A DNA stretch of 24,177 nucleotides from Plakobranchus ocellatus (lineage: Eukaryota; Mollusca; Gastropoda; Plakobranchidae), in NCBI GenBank assembly GCA_019648995.1, contig BLXT01005456.1:1653609-1677785 (forward strand). Direction: 5' to 3'. Position 1 is the first letter of the stretch; each line of letters starts with the position of its first letter. The notes beneath the pieces are model-generated. The model did no database searches, was not told the DNA's origin, and saw only the letters and a program-made list of their open reading frames with translations. Both the position numbers and the translations under genes were made by a program. Below, one piece after another: positions 12,935 to 20,828 of this stretch.

Positions 12935-15900
12935 AATTTTATACATAGTCTGAAAATAAATTCACAATCATGAGCTTGGGGTCTAGAAATTACTAAAAAA
13001 TCTGAGCTGGTTGACCCAGCTTAGGGTAGGGAATGTGCTAAGAAGGTATGATCGGGGCTTATATATTAACTCCACTTTATAACGCATCTACTTATTTGTT
13101 GTTTCTCATGCATATAAAAATAAGATGACATAATCATAACCAGCTCTTAATTCTCCAGAAAGCATTACTGGTTTGACGGAATTGTATTGGAATTTGATTG
13201 GCTCAGCAGAGTGCACTTTGTATGTATTAAGTGTTATCAAAGTGAGTTCTCCACTGCGATAGATTAAATTAAGTCTTGAAGCTTTCATGCGCATAAAAAC
13301 ATGACAATGAAAGATTCTGTTGAATAAAAAGATAAAGGAAAGAATCATTGAAACCCAGATATTTCAATATCTTTAGTGAGTGAACATTATACATTTAAAA
13401 CTTCATTCTACTCTGCATTTACTTTTCACGTGGATTTAAAATTAATGTTTTACGCTGTATGACTTTAAAATATTTTTAATGTCTTAGCAGATATAAAAGT
13501 ATTATGACAAAGCAAAAACTTTTAAAAAAAAGGATTGCATCAACATTTTACCCGCAGATAATGTTCAACGATTCCATTTCATCCTCTTTGTTAAATTGTC
13601 TCTTTTGTTTTCAACATTTCTCTCTTCTGGTGTTTCTTAGCTTTATTTGTATTTTCTGCCTATTCTTTCTATTCAATATTTGTTATGTCTGTATGTCATG
13701 CCCTGCAACAACAATTATGTAGGCAAATAATCCTTTTTTTTTCTTGTTTGAAATTGTCTTTGATTTGCATCACTGTTTATACTTTTTTAGAATACCTTTT
13801 CAATTCTCTGTAAAGCAACCATTTGCTTAAATATTCGATGCAACAAACTTTCATTTATTGTTTTGGAAGGACAACATATCTCAAAGGGTTAAACATTTTG
13901 ATTGATATATATGCTTTTTTTCTCCTCTTTTATGATACAAAAAATGATAGATAGGAATCTGTGTCTATCAAAATTATTTCTATATGTTAGCTTGGGTTGA
14001 TCAGTGGTCTATTAACCCTTTTAACCGTTAAAATTCATAATAATTGCCTGCATATCTCTGCAGGGAAATTGGAAGGGCACTAAAGCTACAAGTGCAACAT
14101 AATTCTACGTGCTTTTTTTCCTTCAAAACTTACGGTGAGCAACACAGCATTCTTTACATAGGTGTTCTTCAGGTTTCACAAACACAAGGGAAAAGAAAAC
14201 AAACCACAAAACATAATTCAGGAATATATAACACAAGGGAAAAGAAAATAAACCACAAAACATAATTCAGGAATATATTTGCTTGGTAAACATTATCTTG
14301 TCACTGATATATGAAATTTGAAAAAAGGAGTTTGCAAGCCCAAAGCCAATTATGAACTGAGGGAAATATTTTTAACAAGGAATTTTAGGTTTTAAAAATA
14401 AGCAAAAAAGACATTTTTGCATGAAATCTGGATTTGTAGGGAGGAGTTTGAGTAAAGAAATCACAAAAATCATAATAGACATAATATGCACATTTGCTTA
14501 CAATCAGAAGGAGAGTTGCCTAGGCAGTGGAAAAAAAGAATTTTGAAAGTTCAGAGGCACAAGATGAAAAACAAAAGTGGCACAAGATCAGATGTGTGGA
14601 GTGTGCCACAACTACTTTCAAACAAACACACCCAGACACATGGATGCAATTAAAGACACGTGAAAAACTTGATGATACCCTATTTGTTGACACAAAATAA
14701 GGCTAAGAGCTATTGATACCTGTTTGGTATCATACTCACAATCAACTGTAGCAAAAAGAAATGGAAAAGTATGAAGTGCAAATATTAGTAATTGTTTCGC
14801 TGGCAAACAATAGGTGTTTAGAATATTTGTTGCACAAGTATATGAGAATGTATCACACTTTGTGAGGAATTGTAAAGATGAAATAATTTTTTTTTTGTAA
14901 TATATTATAGGAAAAGTCAATTTTTTTCAAAAGTCAACAGGCTGTCTCACAATTGTTGAGTCTTCACTTTGAAAAGATTAATACGTCATTAATTGAAGAC
15001 TGCATTTTAATTTTATTCACTCAATTACCAGGGCCACTTCATCTACATAATGTGATTTTTGAAACATTTAAGAATCTTTATAAAAGCATTATAACTGTAA
15101 ACAACATTGAATATGAAAGAACTAGAAGTGCATGAAACATGACAGACCACTGGACAGTATTTCAAAAATCCATGTTCTGATTAATATATCATTACCACAA
15201 TCATTTTTTCTCTGGCTTGTAACTTACAGTTTTCAAATTCAAGATCAACACAATTAGTGAAACAAAAAGAATTTTGTAGAATAAATATGTTTCAAATGGT
15301 TTTATAGTTTTATATCACAGAAACGAAATTTGTTTTCTTAAATCTTACCCTGATGACCGCATGTAGACGGAACACAGTGCGAGGATCAAGGTAGTTTGAT
15401 GTTAAAGTCACATTGTTCTTCTCGTCAATGGTTAAATACTTCCGTGTACACACATGAATAATGCGACACTGTTGTTGCCACTTTAGGACACCACCTGATG
15501 GACAAACAGTTTTGAAAGGATCATTTTCATTTTGCCTTCCTTAGCTCACTGAGGACTAATCTTGCAACAGTTGCGGAATGTTCCTTATGTCAAATATGAC
15601 GGGTCCAACACCTGTTGCAAAATATGCTTTGCTGACCTATAACTTCTATAAAACCCCACACATGTTGCGGGATCAGTACTTAATGCTAGCCACTCATCTT
15701 GTTTAGTTTCATAACAAGATTTGTTTTCATCAAGTGGTATCTTTTTACAATCACAAACAACAAATAAAAACTCAAAGAAAGTCCTATTAATTTTTTCTCA
15801 AATTTAAATGCATATGAACAGTTTCTAAAAAATGTTTTGGAAAATCAAATTTCATAGTGTTTTGAAAAAATCATAAAAAAAAACCAAATCATGTATTGCA

Positions 15901-18900
15901 TTTGTTAGGCCTAGATTGTTTCTTTTATGTGTGTAAATATTATAATAAAAGTGAGTTTGGTGGAATTTTGTCAATTAATTTTTATTAATTGGGCGAAAAT
16001 AGCCCCGTCCCCTGGGTATGTAAATCTGCCAGGGCCTAGTCCTCAGTAAGTTAAGCAGTTATAATTATCAAAAACGAATCTTTATATTTGTTCCCAAATA
16101 AAAAGCATGTTAACAGGTTCTTCAATTTTTTATTTCAAACTTCACCAGAGTAAAAAGTTATGTGATACAAATAGAGCATAATGACAAAATATTTGTGAAA
16201 GAAAAATTATCTTTCATTAAGCCTTCCTGATTTCAGGGCCCAAACTCTTTTGGAACACAAGCCTTTCACATATCCTTCTTTGAACATAATCTATAACCCA
16301 GTCATAAATGAGGGCCGAATATTAAAAGAAAATAATTTTGCAGCTTTGCAGATACTTCAATATATTATAACTTCATAAGGGCATCTAGGATGTCCACTTG
16401 ACTAAAATAAACATCACATTATGTTTTTGATCCTTTTTTCTCAAATTAAGCACATTATTGTAACCAACATACCCGCAATAGGGCCATCTTGAAGCTCTAT
16501 CTGCCAGTATGTGACTGCTGAACTACTGGGAAACATTGTCTTTGGGTTGTTTTGGTCAATGGGGCGCATGCGAAGATGAACTGGAAGGTAATTGGATACA
16601 TTGCTACAAACTGAACTAATAATTTTAGCTGTTGAAAACTTTTGAACAAATTTGTCTAACAATGTTAACCCATTAAAACATGCCCAGAAAAAGTTGAATT
16701 GTTTCTCCAATGGTACAATGTGATTAATGTTCTTGACGATCCTTCACAAAAAATATATACCTTGGTTTGGGTTTGAGGTTACTCTTTGCATATATTTGTG
16801 TATAAAAGTCTTCAGTAAAAACAGAACATATTTATGATTTGCACTTTTCAAAGGGCAAATGAATACCAGCTGCCAAAATTGTGGCGATCAACTAGCTTCA
16901 CTAATAAAACAAACTTTGAAAAACTTTCACCATCTTCTGTAAGTTCATCATCAAATAGCCCCTCAGCCACCAGATAGGCCTCCATTTCCTTGTGATAGAA
17001 ACGGATAAGATCCCCCACCTATGGATAAGCAAATGAACAATTAATATTCAAATGTGCAAAATTTACTTGTTTAGTTATACTTATTTGACATACAAAAAAT
17101 AAATTATATTTAACAAAAACCAAACAAACAAAAGAAAAGACAAAATAAAAAATAATTGTCACAATGTAGTAAAATCTAGAATCATCAGAATTTCACTTTA
17201 ATAGGAGAAGGCCAATAAGAACAAAACAAAAGAAAAATGTATGGACACATTTAATAACACTTATGAAATATTTTTTTTAATCTTACCCCTGACTTTTATA
17301 AAAATTTAAAGTCAATCTTTTCAGACTCCTTCATGTCTCACCTTAACTTTGCTTTCATCATCGGGTGAAGGTTTGTACTTCCGGTAAACTGTAAAACCTG
17401 ACTGACGAACTGACAAGTTCAACTCAAAGCTGGAAAAAAAAAAAGATACGGATGGTTTATCAAAATGCAATGAAAGGCCCATACTTTCCACCTAATGATA
17501 TACTCATGTACTGATAAGGTAAACATATATAAAAATAGAAAAGTGAAATTGGTTGCACGAGATTAGTCAATTTTCTTTTCTTTTAATTTAAGAGGCTGCT
17601 GAAAATATTCATAATGTGAATCTTACTTTAATTAAAAACAAATTTTATCTTTTGATTTCAATGATTTGGTGCATTTTCTACAAATTTAGCAATGAATTGG
17701 CTAAAACATGGGTGAAAACATACAGTCTTTACAAACTCATCCTTAGAAACCCTCTATCATATGAGCAGTTGTTTAATTTCGGCTTAAAAAGGAAGGAAGA
17801 GGTGCAACTACCATAATAAACTTTGCATGTTAAGGTTTTTCCTCTCCATAAGATTATTTCCTCATTTATTTCACTACTATCTATCCTTTTTCGGCTATGC
17901 TTTTTGAGAGAAGAAAGTTTTATTTGCATATTTTGCAAGTATTAGTTCTCCAAAATCATAATTATGCAAAGAACAAAACTATGAATTTTTCAATCAAAAC
18001 TTGTAAAATATTGAAATTGGATATTTCTTTTCAGTTTAGTTTATCATTCTATAGTTTGCCTAGGTTGATTGTTACTCAAATTTTCAAAAAACAAAAAGAA
18101 CAAAATATAGGTCTGAATTTACAAATTACATTCTTTTTTTATCTTCTTCAAAACACTGGGTAATGACAGTGATTGAACATTATAAATCTAAATTAATACA
18201 AAGTGAACTGATTTCAGAATCAACTCTGCACAGAAAATTTTCATCTTATCAAAGGTTCTGATATCAATTAGTATAAAGGTTACATATATACAAACTCTTT
18301 ATTATCCTTGGCCTTACCAAATAGGACTATGGAGAAAACCGTCACATACCTCACATTTTTCCAGCATGCACTTTTAACTTACACCCTGTAAATGCTTTTC
18401 TTCTGATGAAGAATCTTGAAAAGCATAAAGAGTTGGCCTGTGGGGGACACAGTACTTTCCACCATAAAGGACTTTGAACCACTAACAATTGCAATGTATT
18501 CATTGAATTACTACATACCTCTGGTTATAGACAGATGAACTAGGTAAATGCTGCCTGGACACATGAAGAAACTGGCCTGCAGATTTCACACTCTCTAGCA
18601 CTATCTGGTCATCTATTTGGACCTGGTGGCAAAAAAATTTAGAAAGCAGTCTAAGAAAAGAGGAATGACATTTCTTTAAAAACGCAATGCAAAAGAAAGT
18701 TATCTTAGAATACATAGACTGCTGTATTGTATAAAAAAAAATTAAGTGGAATTTATCAACAGCAAATTTCTAATCTAAATAATGTATTTAACACAAATTC
18801 TATTCACATAATACTTGCTTAAAAAGTTTTGGTCTATCTTTAATTTTATATAGATCTATATTTGAAAGAATTGGAGTGATAGACAGAGGAACTTTTTCCA

Positions 18901-19299
18901 GTTTAAAACTTTTGTTTGAGGGGCACTTCTTATTTCAATACATTTTTTTGTTTTGGCCTGAAAGCCATAGTAGCACTTTGAAAAAAATTTAATGATTCCC
19001 TTCCTTTTTATTAGTGAACTGCTGCTCTTTCACAAATGCCTCAAGTCCGAATAAGGCAAACATATTTTCAATGCTATAAATCACTGAAACCTCTTTTAGT
19101 GAGATCCACAATGATGAAAAGATTAAAAGGCTACCTTGACTTTGAGCCAAGGTATAAGATTTTAAAATTCATCCCATTAGGACTGGTCTTTAAATTTAAA
19201 TACCCCATTGAAACTTACCACATCACCCTCAGCTTTGACTTTATACCTTGGCATAATTCTGAACTGGGCATGCTTGGCATTGTCAGGCAGCAGCTCCAC
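2038..19299 (-). CDS. ITPR-like: Partial gene: IP3R/RyR-superfamily Ca2+-release channel, N-terminal half (15 exons)
   Basis: Known role of the family: homotetrameric ER membrane channels that release stored Ca2+; IP3Rs open on IP3 and Ca2+, RyRs on Ca2+ or voltage coupling. Seen here: fifteen minus-strand exons that join in phase to 478 codons without a stop. Landmarks in order are GDVVQIDDQIVLESV and FLHVS (MIR, suppressor domain), VGDLIRFYHKEMEAYL (first strand of the binding-core trefoil), the HLRMRPID loop, YLTIDEKN, ARIEHVVSGTWLHAL, DDAFTVQMVD, SKNRQKLMRNLR, SRKNELYIAKYIDFF and LLSVLCVCDGVSIADNQ. They follow the same order as mouse IP3R1 from about residue 140 to 660. IP3-contact positions are only partly kept. 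The start, the regulatory region and the channel domain are outside the window, so channel function is inferred from the family. IP3R-B is the best subtype guess; a divergent IP3R-A is less likely, and RyR is unlikely because of the SRKNELYIAK block. Confidence 0.9.
2341..2480. repeat. Degenerate tandem repeat, about 46-50 bp unit, three copies
   Basis: AAAATGACCCATA-CTA-A-AATAATCCTCC recurs at about 2341, 2391 and 2437, with a possible fourth remnant GTGACCCATGCC at about 2288. It lies in the intron between exons 15 and 14. Confidence 0.55.
2634..2756 (-). CDS. ITPR-like: IP3R-like exon 14 (RIH helix)
   Basis: 123 bp, phase 0 to 0, 41 residues. MVMELIRDNRKIVDRISHNN then INTFVDYLHREK matches IP3R1 [20 protein letters not shown] and EIDTFVSLVRK. 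Acceptor TGTATTAG/GGTGGT, donor GAAAAG/GTAAAG. The open frame runs on into the intron but loses similarity at the donor. Confidence 0.92.
3542..3671 (-). CDS. ITPR-like: IP3R-like exon 13 (Y567/R568/K569 region)
   Basis: 130 bp, phase 2 to 0. LTKIFLEAYDVLYTYLMGDS followed by RKNELYIAKYIDFFLTQFEY corresponds to IP3R1 [20 protein letters not shown] and EYIAKQFGFMQKQIGY. R568 and K569 are kept; Y567 is serine. The RKNxxYIAK block is diagnostic of IP3R rather than RyR. Acceptor TATATAG/ACACCT, donor AAGGAG/GTAAGT. Confidence 0.92.
4199..4257 (-). CDS. ITPR-like: IP3R-like exon 12
   Basis: 59 bp, phase 0 to 2: IVELLVSLLSIPCRGSPDQ. Matches IP3R1 ILKQIFKLLQAPF and replaces the longer mammalian TDCGDGPMLRLEE insert with a short loop. 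Acceptor TCTCACAG/ATTGTT, donor CCAACA/GTGAGT. The split codon CA+A restores glutamine. Confidence 0.88.
4258..5528 (-). other. Intron between exons 12 and 11
   Basis: AT-rich, with short inverted AATATTATT-type repeats at about 4330-4400 and a GA/CAGA-rich patch at about 4670-4720. Nothing coding is seen. Confidence 0.7.
5529..5609 (-). CDS. ITPR-like: IP3R-like exon 11 (R504/K508/R511 helix)
   Basis: 81 bp, phase 0 to 0, 27 residues. EMEDFMIVNSVPSKNRQKLM then RNLR matches the IP3R1 helix NRERQKLMREQ. At IP3-contact positions, R504 is replaced by K, while R506, K508 and R511 are kept. Acceptor GACAAAG/GCCCTC behind a T-rich tract, donor TTTAAGG/GTTAGT. Confidence 0.9.
5859..5909 (-). CDS. 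ITPR-like: IP3R-like exon 10 (binding-core alpha domain)
   Basis: 51 bp, phase 0 to 0, the shortest exon: KKDGVTLNAKMGHDVIT. It sits where IP3R1 has GTITQNERRSVTKLLEDL. Acceptor TCTTCAG/AAAAAA, donor ATAACG/GTAAGT. In-frame joining to both neighbours supports it more than sequence identity does. The 1.85-kb intron upstream holds the 6047-7497 element. Confidence 0.8.
6047..7497. mobile_element. Non-autonomous DNA transposon-like element, 1451 bp, 13-bp TIRs, 6-bp TSD
   Basis: The left end CAGACATGTCTAC (6047-6059) and right end GTAGGCATATCTG (7485-7497) are inverted repeats, 11 of 13 matching. Immediately outside both ends is CAATTG (6041-6046 and 7498-7503), a 6-bp target duplication. Just inside the left end are repeated TTCCGGAA/TCCGCA motifs; just inside the right end are TTCCCGTCA and TTCCCCATTTTT motifs preceded by a run of 15 T. 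There is no long ORF, so it is non-autonomous. It lies wholly in the intron between exons 10 and 9. The termini match the 19485-20434 element. Confidence 0.75.
7760..7885 (-). CDS. ITPR-like: IP3R-like exon 9 (trefoil end to alpha-domain)
   Basis: 126 bp, phase 0 to 0, 42 residues. YDDAFTVQMVDFDLVEIFNY followed by MAGMVPFIQKLVAD corresponds to IP3R1 [20 protein letters not shown] and the helix after it, where the beta-trefoil hands over to the armadillo-like alpha domain of the binding core. Acceptor ATCTTTCAG/ATTGGG, donor TGCTGAT/GTGAGT. Confidence 0.9.
7886..9441 (-). other. Intron between exons 9 and 8
   Basis: AT-rich with A-runs. The plus-strand ORF at 8487-8744 has no recognisable motif. 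Nothing else is supported. Confidence 0.7.
9442..9503 (-). CDS. ITPR-like: IP3R-like exon 8 (variable linker), tentative 3' boundary
   Basis: 62 bp, phase 1 to 0 as drawn. The acceptor TTTTCTAG/CGGCCC is good, and in the phase set by exon 7 it reads AAPQRPWKRTKLTSMSQMMD. This falls in the poorly conserved IP3R linker between TWVHST and EAFAI, so similarity cannot confirm it. The donor used (ATATT/GTACAT) is weak but is the one that keeps the next exon in frame. A much better donor (TTACAA/GTATGT, exon end at 9465) would put the next exon out of frame. Confidence 0.55.
9504..10629 (-). other. Intron between exons 8 and 7
   Basis: Contains a pyrimidine-rich stretch on the plus strand (about 9655-9835), the 4-N gap and the C19A10T11 tract. 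No gene is seen. Confidence 0.7.
10503..10546. other. Short N gap followed by C19A10T11
   Basis: Four N (10503-10506), then 19 C, 10 A and 11 T. The C/A part is the complement of a T-then-G tract, like the two other junctions in this window. The gap means the true length is unknown. Confidence 0.9.
10630..10708 (-). CDS. ITPR-like: IP3R-like exon 7 (MIR motif, TWLHA)
   Basis: 79 bp, phase 0 to 1. DSDDIPYESYARIEHVVSGT followed by WLHALA matches IP3R1 NSYVRLRHLCTNTWVHST, one of the most conserved MIR motifs of the family. Acceptor TTTTCAG/GACAGT, donor TGGCTG/GTAAAT. The very long next-upstream intron (about 4.6 kb) carries two MITE-like or repeat tracts and one N gap; the second N gap lies in the neighbouring intron. 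Confidence 0.9.
10822..10875. other. Assembly gap, 54 N
   Basis: Preceded by a poly-A run that ends exactly at the gap. It is intronic, so exon structure is unlikely to be affected, though an unseen exon cannot be excluded. Confidence 0.98.
11896..12287. mobile_element. MITE-like element with 18-bp TIRs, about 390 bp
   Basis: TAACACTTAAAGGACCGT at 11896-11913 is inverted at 12270-12287 (complement TAACACCTAAAGGACCGT), 17 of 18 matching. TA sits at both outer edges if the inverted repeat is read from ACAC, allowing a TA duplication. The right half contains tandem near-copies of CGCAAGTATTCTCGTC and CTGGTCTTTTATG spaced about 45-50 bp (about 12164-12285); the left half is C-rich with CCACCCC repeats. 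It lies in the large intron between exons 7 and 6 and has no ORF of note. Confidence 0.6.
12315..12336. repeat. T11G11 homopolymer junction
   Basis: Eleven T followed directly by eleven G, 28 bp beyond the 11896-12287 element. Confidence 0.9.
12897..12934. repeat. GA dinucleotide microsatellite
   Basis: Nearly uninterrupted (GA)n with one C interruption, in the intron between exons 7 and 6. Confidence 0.95.
14181..14278. repeat. 49-bp tandem duplication
   Basis: Two copies, 14181-14229 and 14230-14278, both beginning AACACAAGGGAAAAGAAAA and ending in GGAATATAT, differ by about one base. It is a young intronic duplication. Confidence 0.9.
15349..15494 (-). CDS. ITPR-like: IP3R-like exon 6 (beta-trefoil, MIR repeat)
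   Basis: 146 bp, phase 1 to 0; the largest exon seen. GGVLKWQQQCRIIHVCTRKY followed by LTIDEKNNVTLTS and LDPRTVFRLHAVIR corresponds to IP3R1 [20 protein letters not shown], with FELDPTT further on. Acceptor CATCAG/GTGGTG, donor ATCAGG/GTAAGA. A transposon-like element starts only about 50 bp upstream of its acceptor, at 15545. Confidence 0.9.
15545..16050. mobile_element. MITE-like element with 14-bp TIRs, about 506 bp
   Basis: CTCACTGAGGACTA (15545-15558) is inverted at 16037-16050 (complement CTTACTGAGGACTA), 13 of 14 matching. The outer flanks are TTAG on the left and TTAA on the right, which could be a decayed TTAA target duplication. Inside are repeats around GTTGCGG/GTTGCAAAA (about 15569-15675). 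The left edge is 51 bp from the acceptor side of exon 15349-15494, so it sits near or over the branch-point area of that intron. Confidence 0.55.
16473..16580 (-). CDS. ITPR-like: IP3R-like exon 5 (IP3-phosphate loop, degenerate)
   Basis: 108 bp, phase 1 to 1. Encodes VHLRMRPIDQNNPKTMF and then SSSAVTYWQIELQDGPIAG. The anchors VxLR and YWQIE match IP3R1 VFLRTTGRQ and LWEVEV, so the RTTGR loop (265-269) that grips the IP3 phosphates is replaced by RMRPI: only the first arginine remains. The open frame extends past the chosen acceptor, but CTTCCAG/TTCATC is chosen because it restores valine across the intron in phase. Confidence 0.88.
16931..17018 (-). CDS. ITPR-like: IP3R-like exon 4 (trefoil strand with R241/K249 equivalents)
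   Basis: 88 bp, phase 0 to 1. VGDLIRFYHKEMEAYLVAEG aligns without gaps to IP3R1 [20 protein letters not shown]. The arginine at the R241 position is kept, while the lysine at the K249 position, which helps IP3 binding in mammals, is alanine. It is followed by LFDDELTED, shorter than the mammalian loop. Acceptor CCATAG/GTGGGG, donor AAGATG/GTGAAA. Confidence 0.9.
17342..17429 (-). CDS. ITPR-like: IP3R-like exon 3 (start of IP3-binding core)
   Basis: 88 bp, phase 2 to 0. Encodes SFELNLSVRQSGFTVYRKY then KPSPDDESKVK, corresponding to the IP3R stretch WKIVLFMKWSDNKDDILK at the suppressor/core junction. Acceptor is a long T/C tract ending CCAG/CTTTGAG; donor TTAAG/GTGAGA. The split codon AG+C restores serine. 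Confidence 0.87.
17430..18518 (-). other. Intron between exons 3 and 2
   Basis: AT-rich. A splice-site-bounded minus-strand open stretch at 18383-18437 (CCCCACAG acceptor, GTAAGT donor) is out of phase with both neighbours and is not called as an exon. Confidence 0.65.
18519..18622 (-). CDS. ITPR-like: IP3R-like exon 2 (MIR-type trefoil repeat)
   Basis: 104 bp, phase 0 to 2. Encodes VQIDDQIVLESVKSAGQFLH followed by VSRQHLPSSSVYNQ, matching the IP3R1 segment [21 protein letters not shown], the MIR motif of the suppressor domain. Acceptor TTGCCACCAG/GTCC after a T-rich tract; donor CCAGAG/GTATGT. The junction with the previous exon recreates the contiguous GDVVQIDDQ found in the family. Confidence 0.9.
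19219..19299 (-). CDS. ITPR-like: IP3R-like exon 1 of those confidently seen (suppressor domain)
   Basis: 81 bp, phase 0 to phase 0, 27 residues. VELLPDNAKHAQFRIMPRYK and KAEGDV match the IP3R block running from VTLDEAG through the YIQPFYKLRSIGD part of the suppressor domain. The acceptor reads TTCACAG/GTGGAG and the donor GATGTG/GTAAGT. No other exon in the window precedes it in a compatible frame, so the missing N-terminal exons are either further upstream or unrecognised in the 3.7-kb repeat-rich stretch. Confidence 0.85.
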
Positions 19300-19484
19300 C
19301 TGTGAAGTCAAAAATGAAAATGAAATTGTAGCCTACATTGCATCTACAGTTACAGGATAAGTTCTATATATAAGGTCTCTTCAAACCATTTGTTCATGAG
19401 AAAAAACATTTAAACAAAAATATAATCTAGTTATAGATGGCAATTGATGGAATAGAACGTATGGAGAATAACAGATGGAATAAT

Positions 19485-20321
19485 CAGACCTGCCTACAAC
19501 CCCGCATCTTGCGGGAAAATCCCGCATTTTTGCCTCTGTTCCGCAATCCCGCATGTTCAGTTAAAAATCCCGCAAAAAGAACACAGAGCAAGTGATTTTC
19601 ACTAGTCTTTTTTTCTCATAAAAACCTCACTAAATGAACACATCCCGAAATATTATCACTTCCAGTATCCATTTTTTACTGCTAGAGAGCTGTTACAAAT
19701 GTGTCACATTGATCTTCCATTGTAAACAAGATACCAAACAGAAAGCCCGATCTTTTTGAATAGGCCTACTAGAATAGAAAAATATAATCTAATTGATGCA
19801 CTAATAACATACCTAATTTAAAAACAGCCAAAAATTTAAGCCCTGCAATAGACCAAATTTTTTTTTCTTTAGAAAATGAATTGAAATTTAGGGAAATAAA
19901 AGCTTTTATTAGGTGTAGGCCAATCTTACAACAAATCTAAGCTAGAATCTGGATTAAAGGTGGAATTGAGATCACTGTCAAGATTTCAACACTCTTTTTT
20001 TCCCATTTCAAAGAGAAAAAAATTGGAGGTTTTAAGATCCTTCACATTTCAAACTTTATCTTATTTTTGATAGATAGATCTATATATTTAGATCTAAATT
20101 TGTCTTTATTACTCATTGTCACTTTTAATTTCCAGAGAAAGACTCCAACTTTAAAAAAAAAAAATATTATTATCATTTATTTATTTTTTTTTTTTTAGTG
20201 TTTAAATGTGATTTTGCCAGGAAGAGCATTAATTATATTACTTGGCACAATGTAAACCTCTAGAATGCACTAAAAAGGGAGGCAAGGGACTACTTATTTC
20301 TTGCAGCTTTTTTTTTTTTTT

Positions 20322-20352
<31 letters not shown>

Positions 20353-20434
20353 GGTGATCCCCCAAATTCGCTGAAAATCCCCCATTTTTCACATCTTGAT
20401 CCCCCAAAGCTGGTGAACAAGGTAGGCAGGTCTG
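19485..20434. mobile_element. Second copy of the same TIR family, 950 bp, 13-bp perfect TIRs, 6-bp TSD
   Basis: Left end CAGACCTGCCTAC (19485-19497) and right end GTAGGCAGGTCTG (20422-20434) are perfect inverted repeats, flanked by AATAAT on both sides (19479-19484 and 20435-20440). Inside the left end are four CCCGCA motifs; inside the right end are three CCCCCA motifs read on the same strand, preceded by T24G23. No coding capacity is seen. TIR and target-site length agree with the 6047-7497 element, although the interiors do not look alike by eye. Confidence 0.75.
20308..20354. repeat. T24G23 homopolymer junction
   Basis: A run of 24 T followed directly by 23 G, inside the 19485-20434 element. 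Lengths may be sequencing or assembly estimates. Confidence 0.85.
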
Positions 20435-20828
20435 AATAATGGACTCAAAGCTCATTTCATGCTTTGTAAATAAAACTAAGAGAGCTATTTCAAGTGCTGC
20501 TGATCTCTTTGCCTCTTAGTCTTAATCACCTCACTCAAAAAATATTTGTAAACCAACGTATTAAACTTAATCAACGTATATCTACATCTAGATCTAGATA
20601 TAGAGGTAAATGCAGACCTGTAGTCAAAATGGTTTTAAAATAATTCAAACTGTTTGAAACTTATGTTCATTTTTCTTTTAATTTTTTGTTTTCTAGACCA
20701 AAATTATTGATCTTGGTTTATAGATTGATGTTGAAAAGCCCAGTTCGTGACGAATAAGCCTAGACTTTAGATCTAGATCTAGATCTAGATCTATAAGGTA
20801 GATCTACGTATTTTATACTACCTACGAA

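Larger units (their letters stand above)
10709..15348 (-). other. Longest intron (about 4.6 kb) between exons 7 and 6
   Basis: Holds the 54-N gap, the 11896-12287 element, T11G11, the GA microsatellite and the 49-bp duplication. Otherwise AT-rich with no recognised exon. ORFs of 60-100 residues here lack motifs. Confidence 0.7.

Noticed and set aside
13883-14025. AAAGGGTTAA and its inverse about 130 bp apart
   Set aside because: Only about 10 bp of inverted match in AT-rich DNA and no target duplication; too weak for an element.
14618-14920. 100-residue minus-strand ORF
   Set aside because: Longest intronic ORF, but no recognisable motif, no splice context, and its length is plausible by chance.
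18383-18437. Splice-bounded minus-strand open stretch reading QLFMLFKILHQKKSIYR in one frame
   Set aside because: Good CCCCACAG acceptor and GTAAGT donor, but it cannot join exons 2 and 3 in phase, and those two already join seamlessly with family similarity across the junction. It may be a cryptic or alternative exon.
20238-20439. Overlapping ORFs on both strands with poly-Pro/poly-Lys or poly-Phe/poly-Gly
   Set aside because: They are translations of the T24G23 homopolymer inside a transposon-like element.
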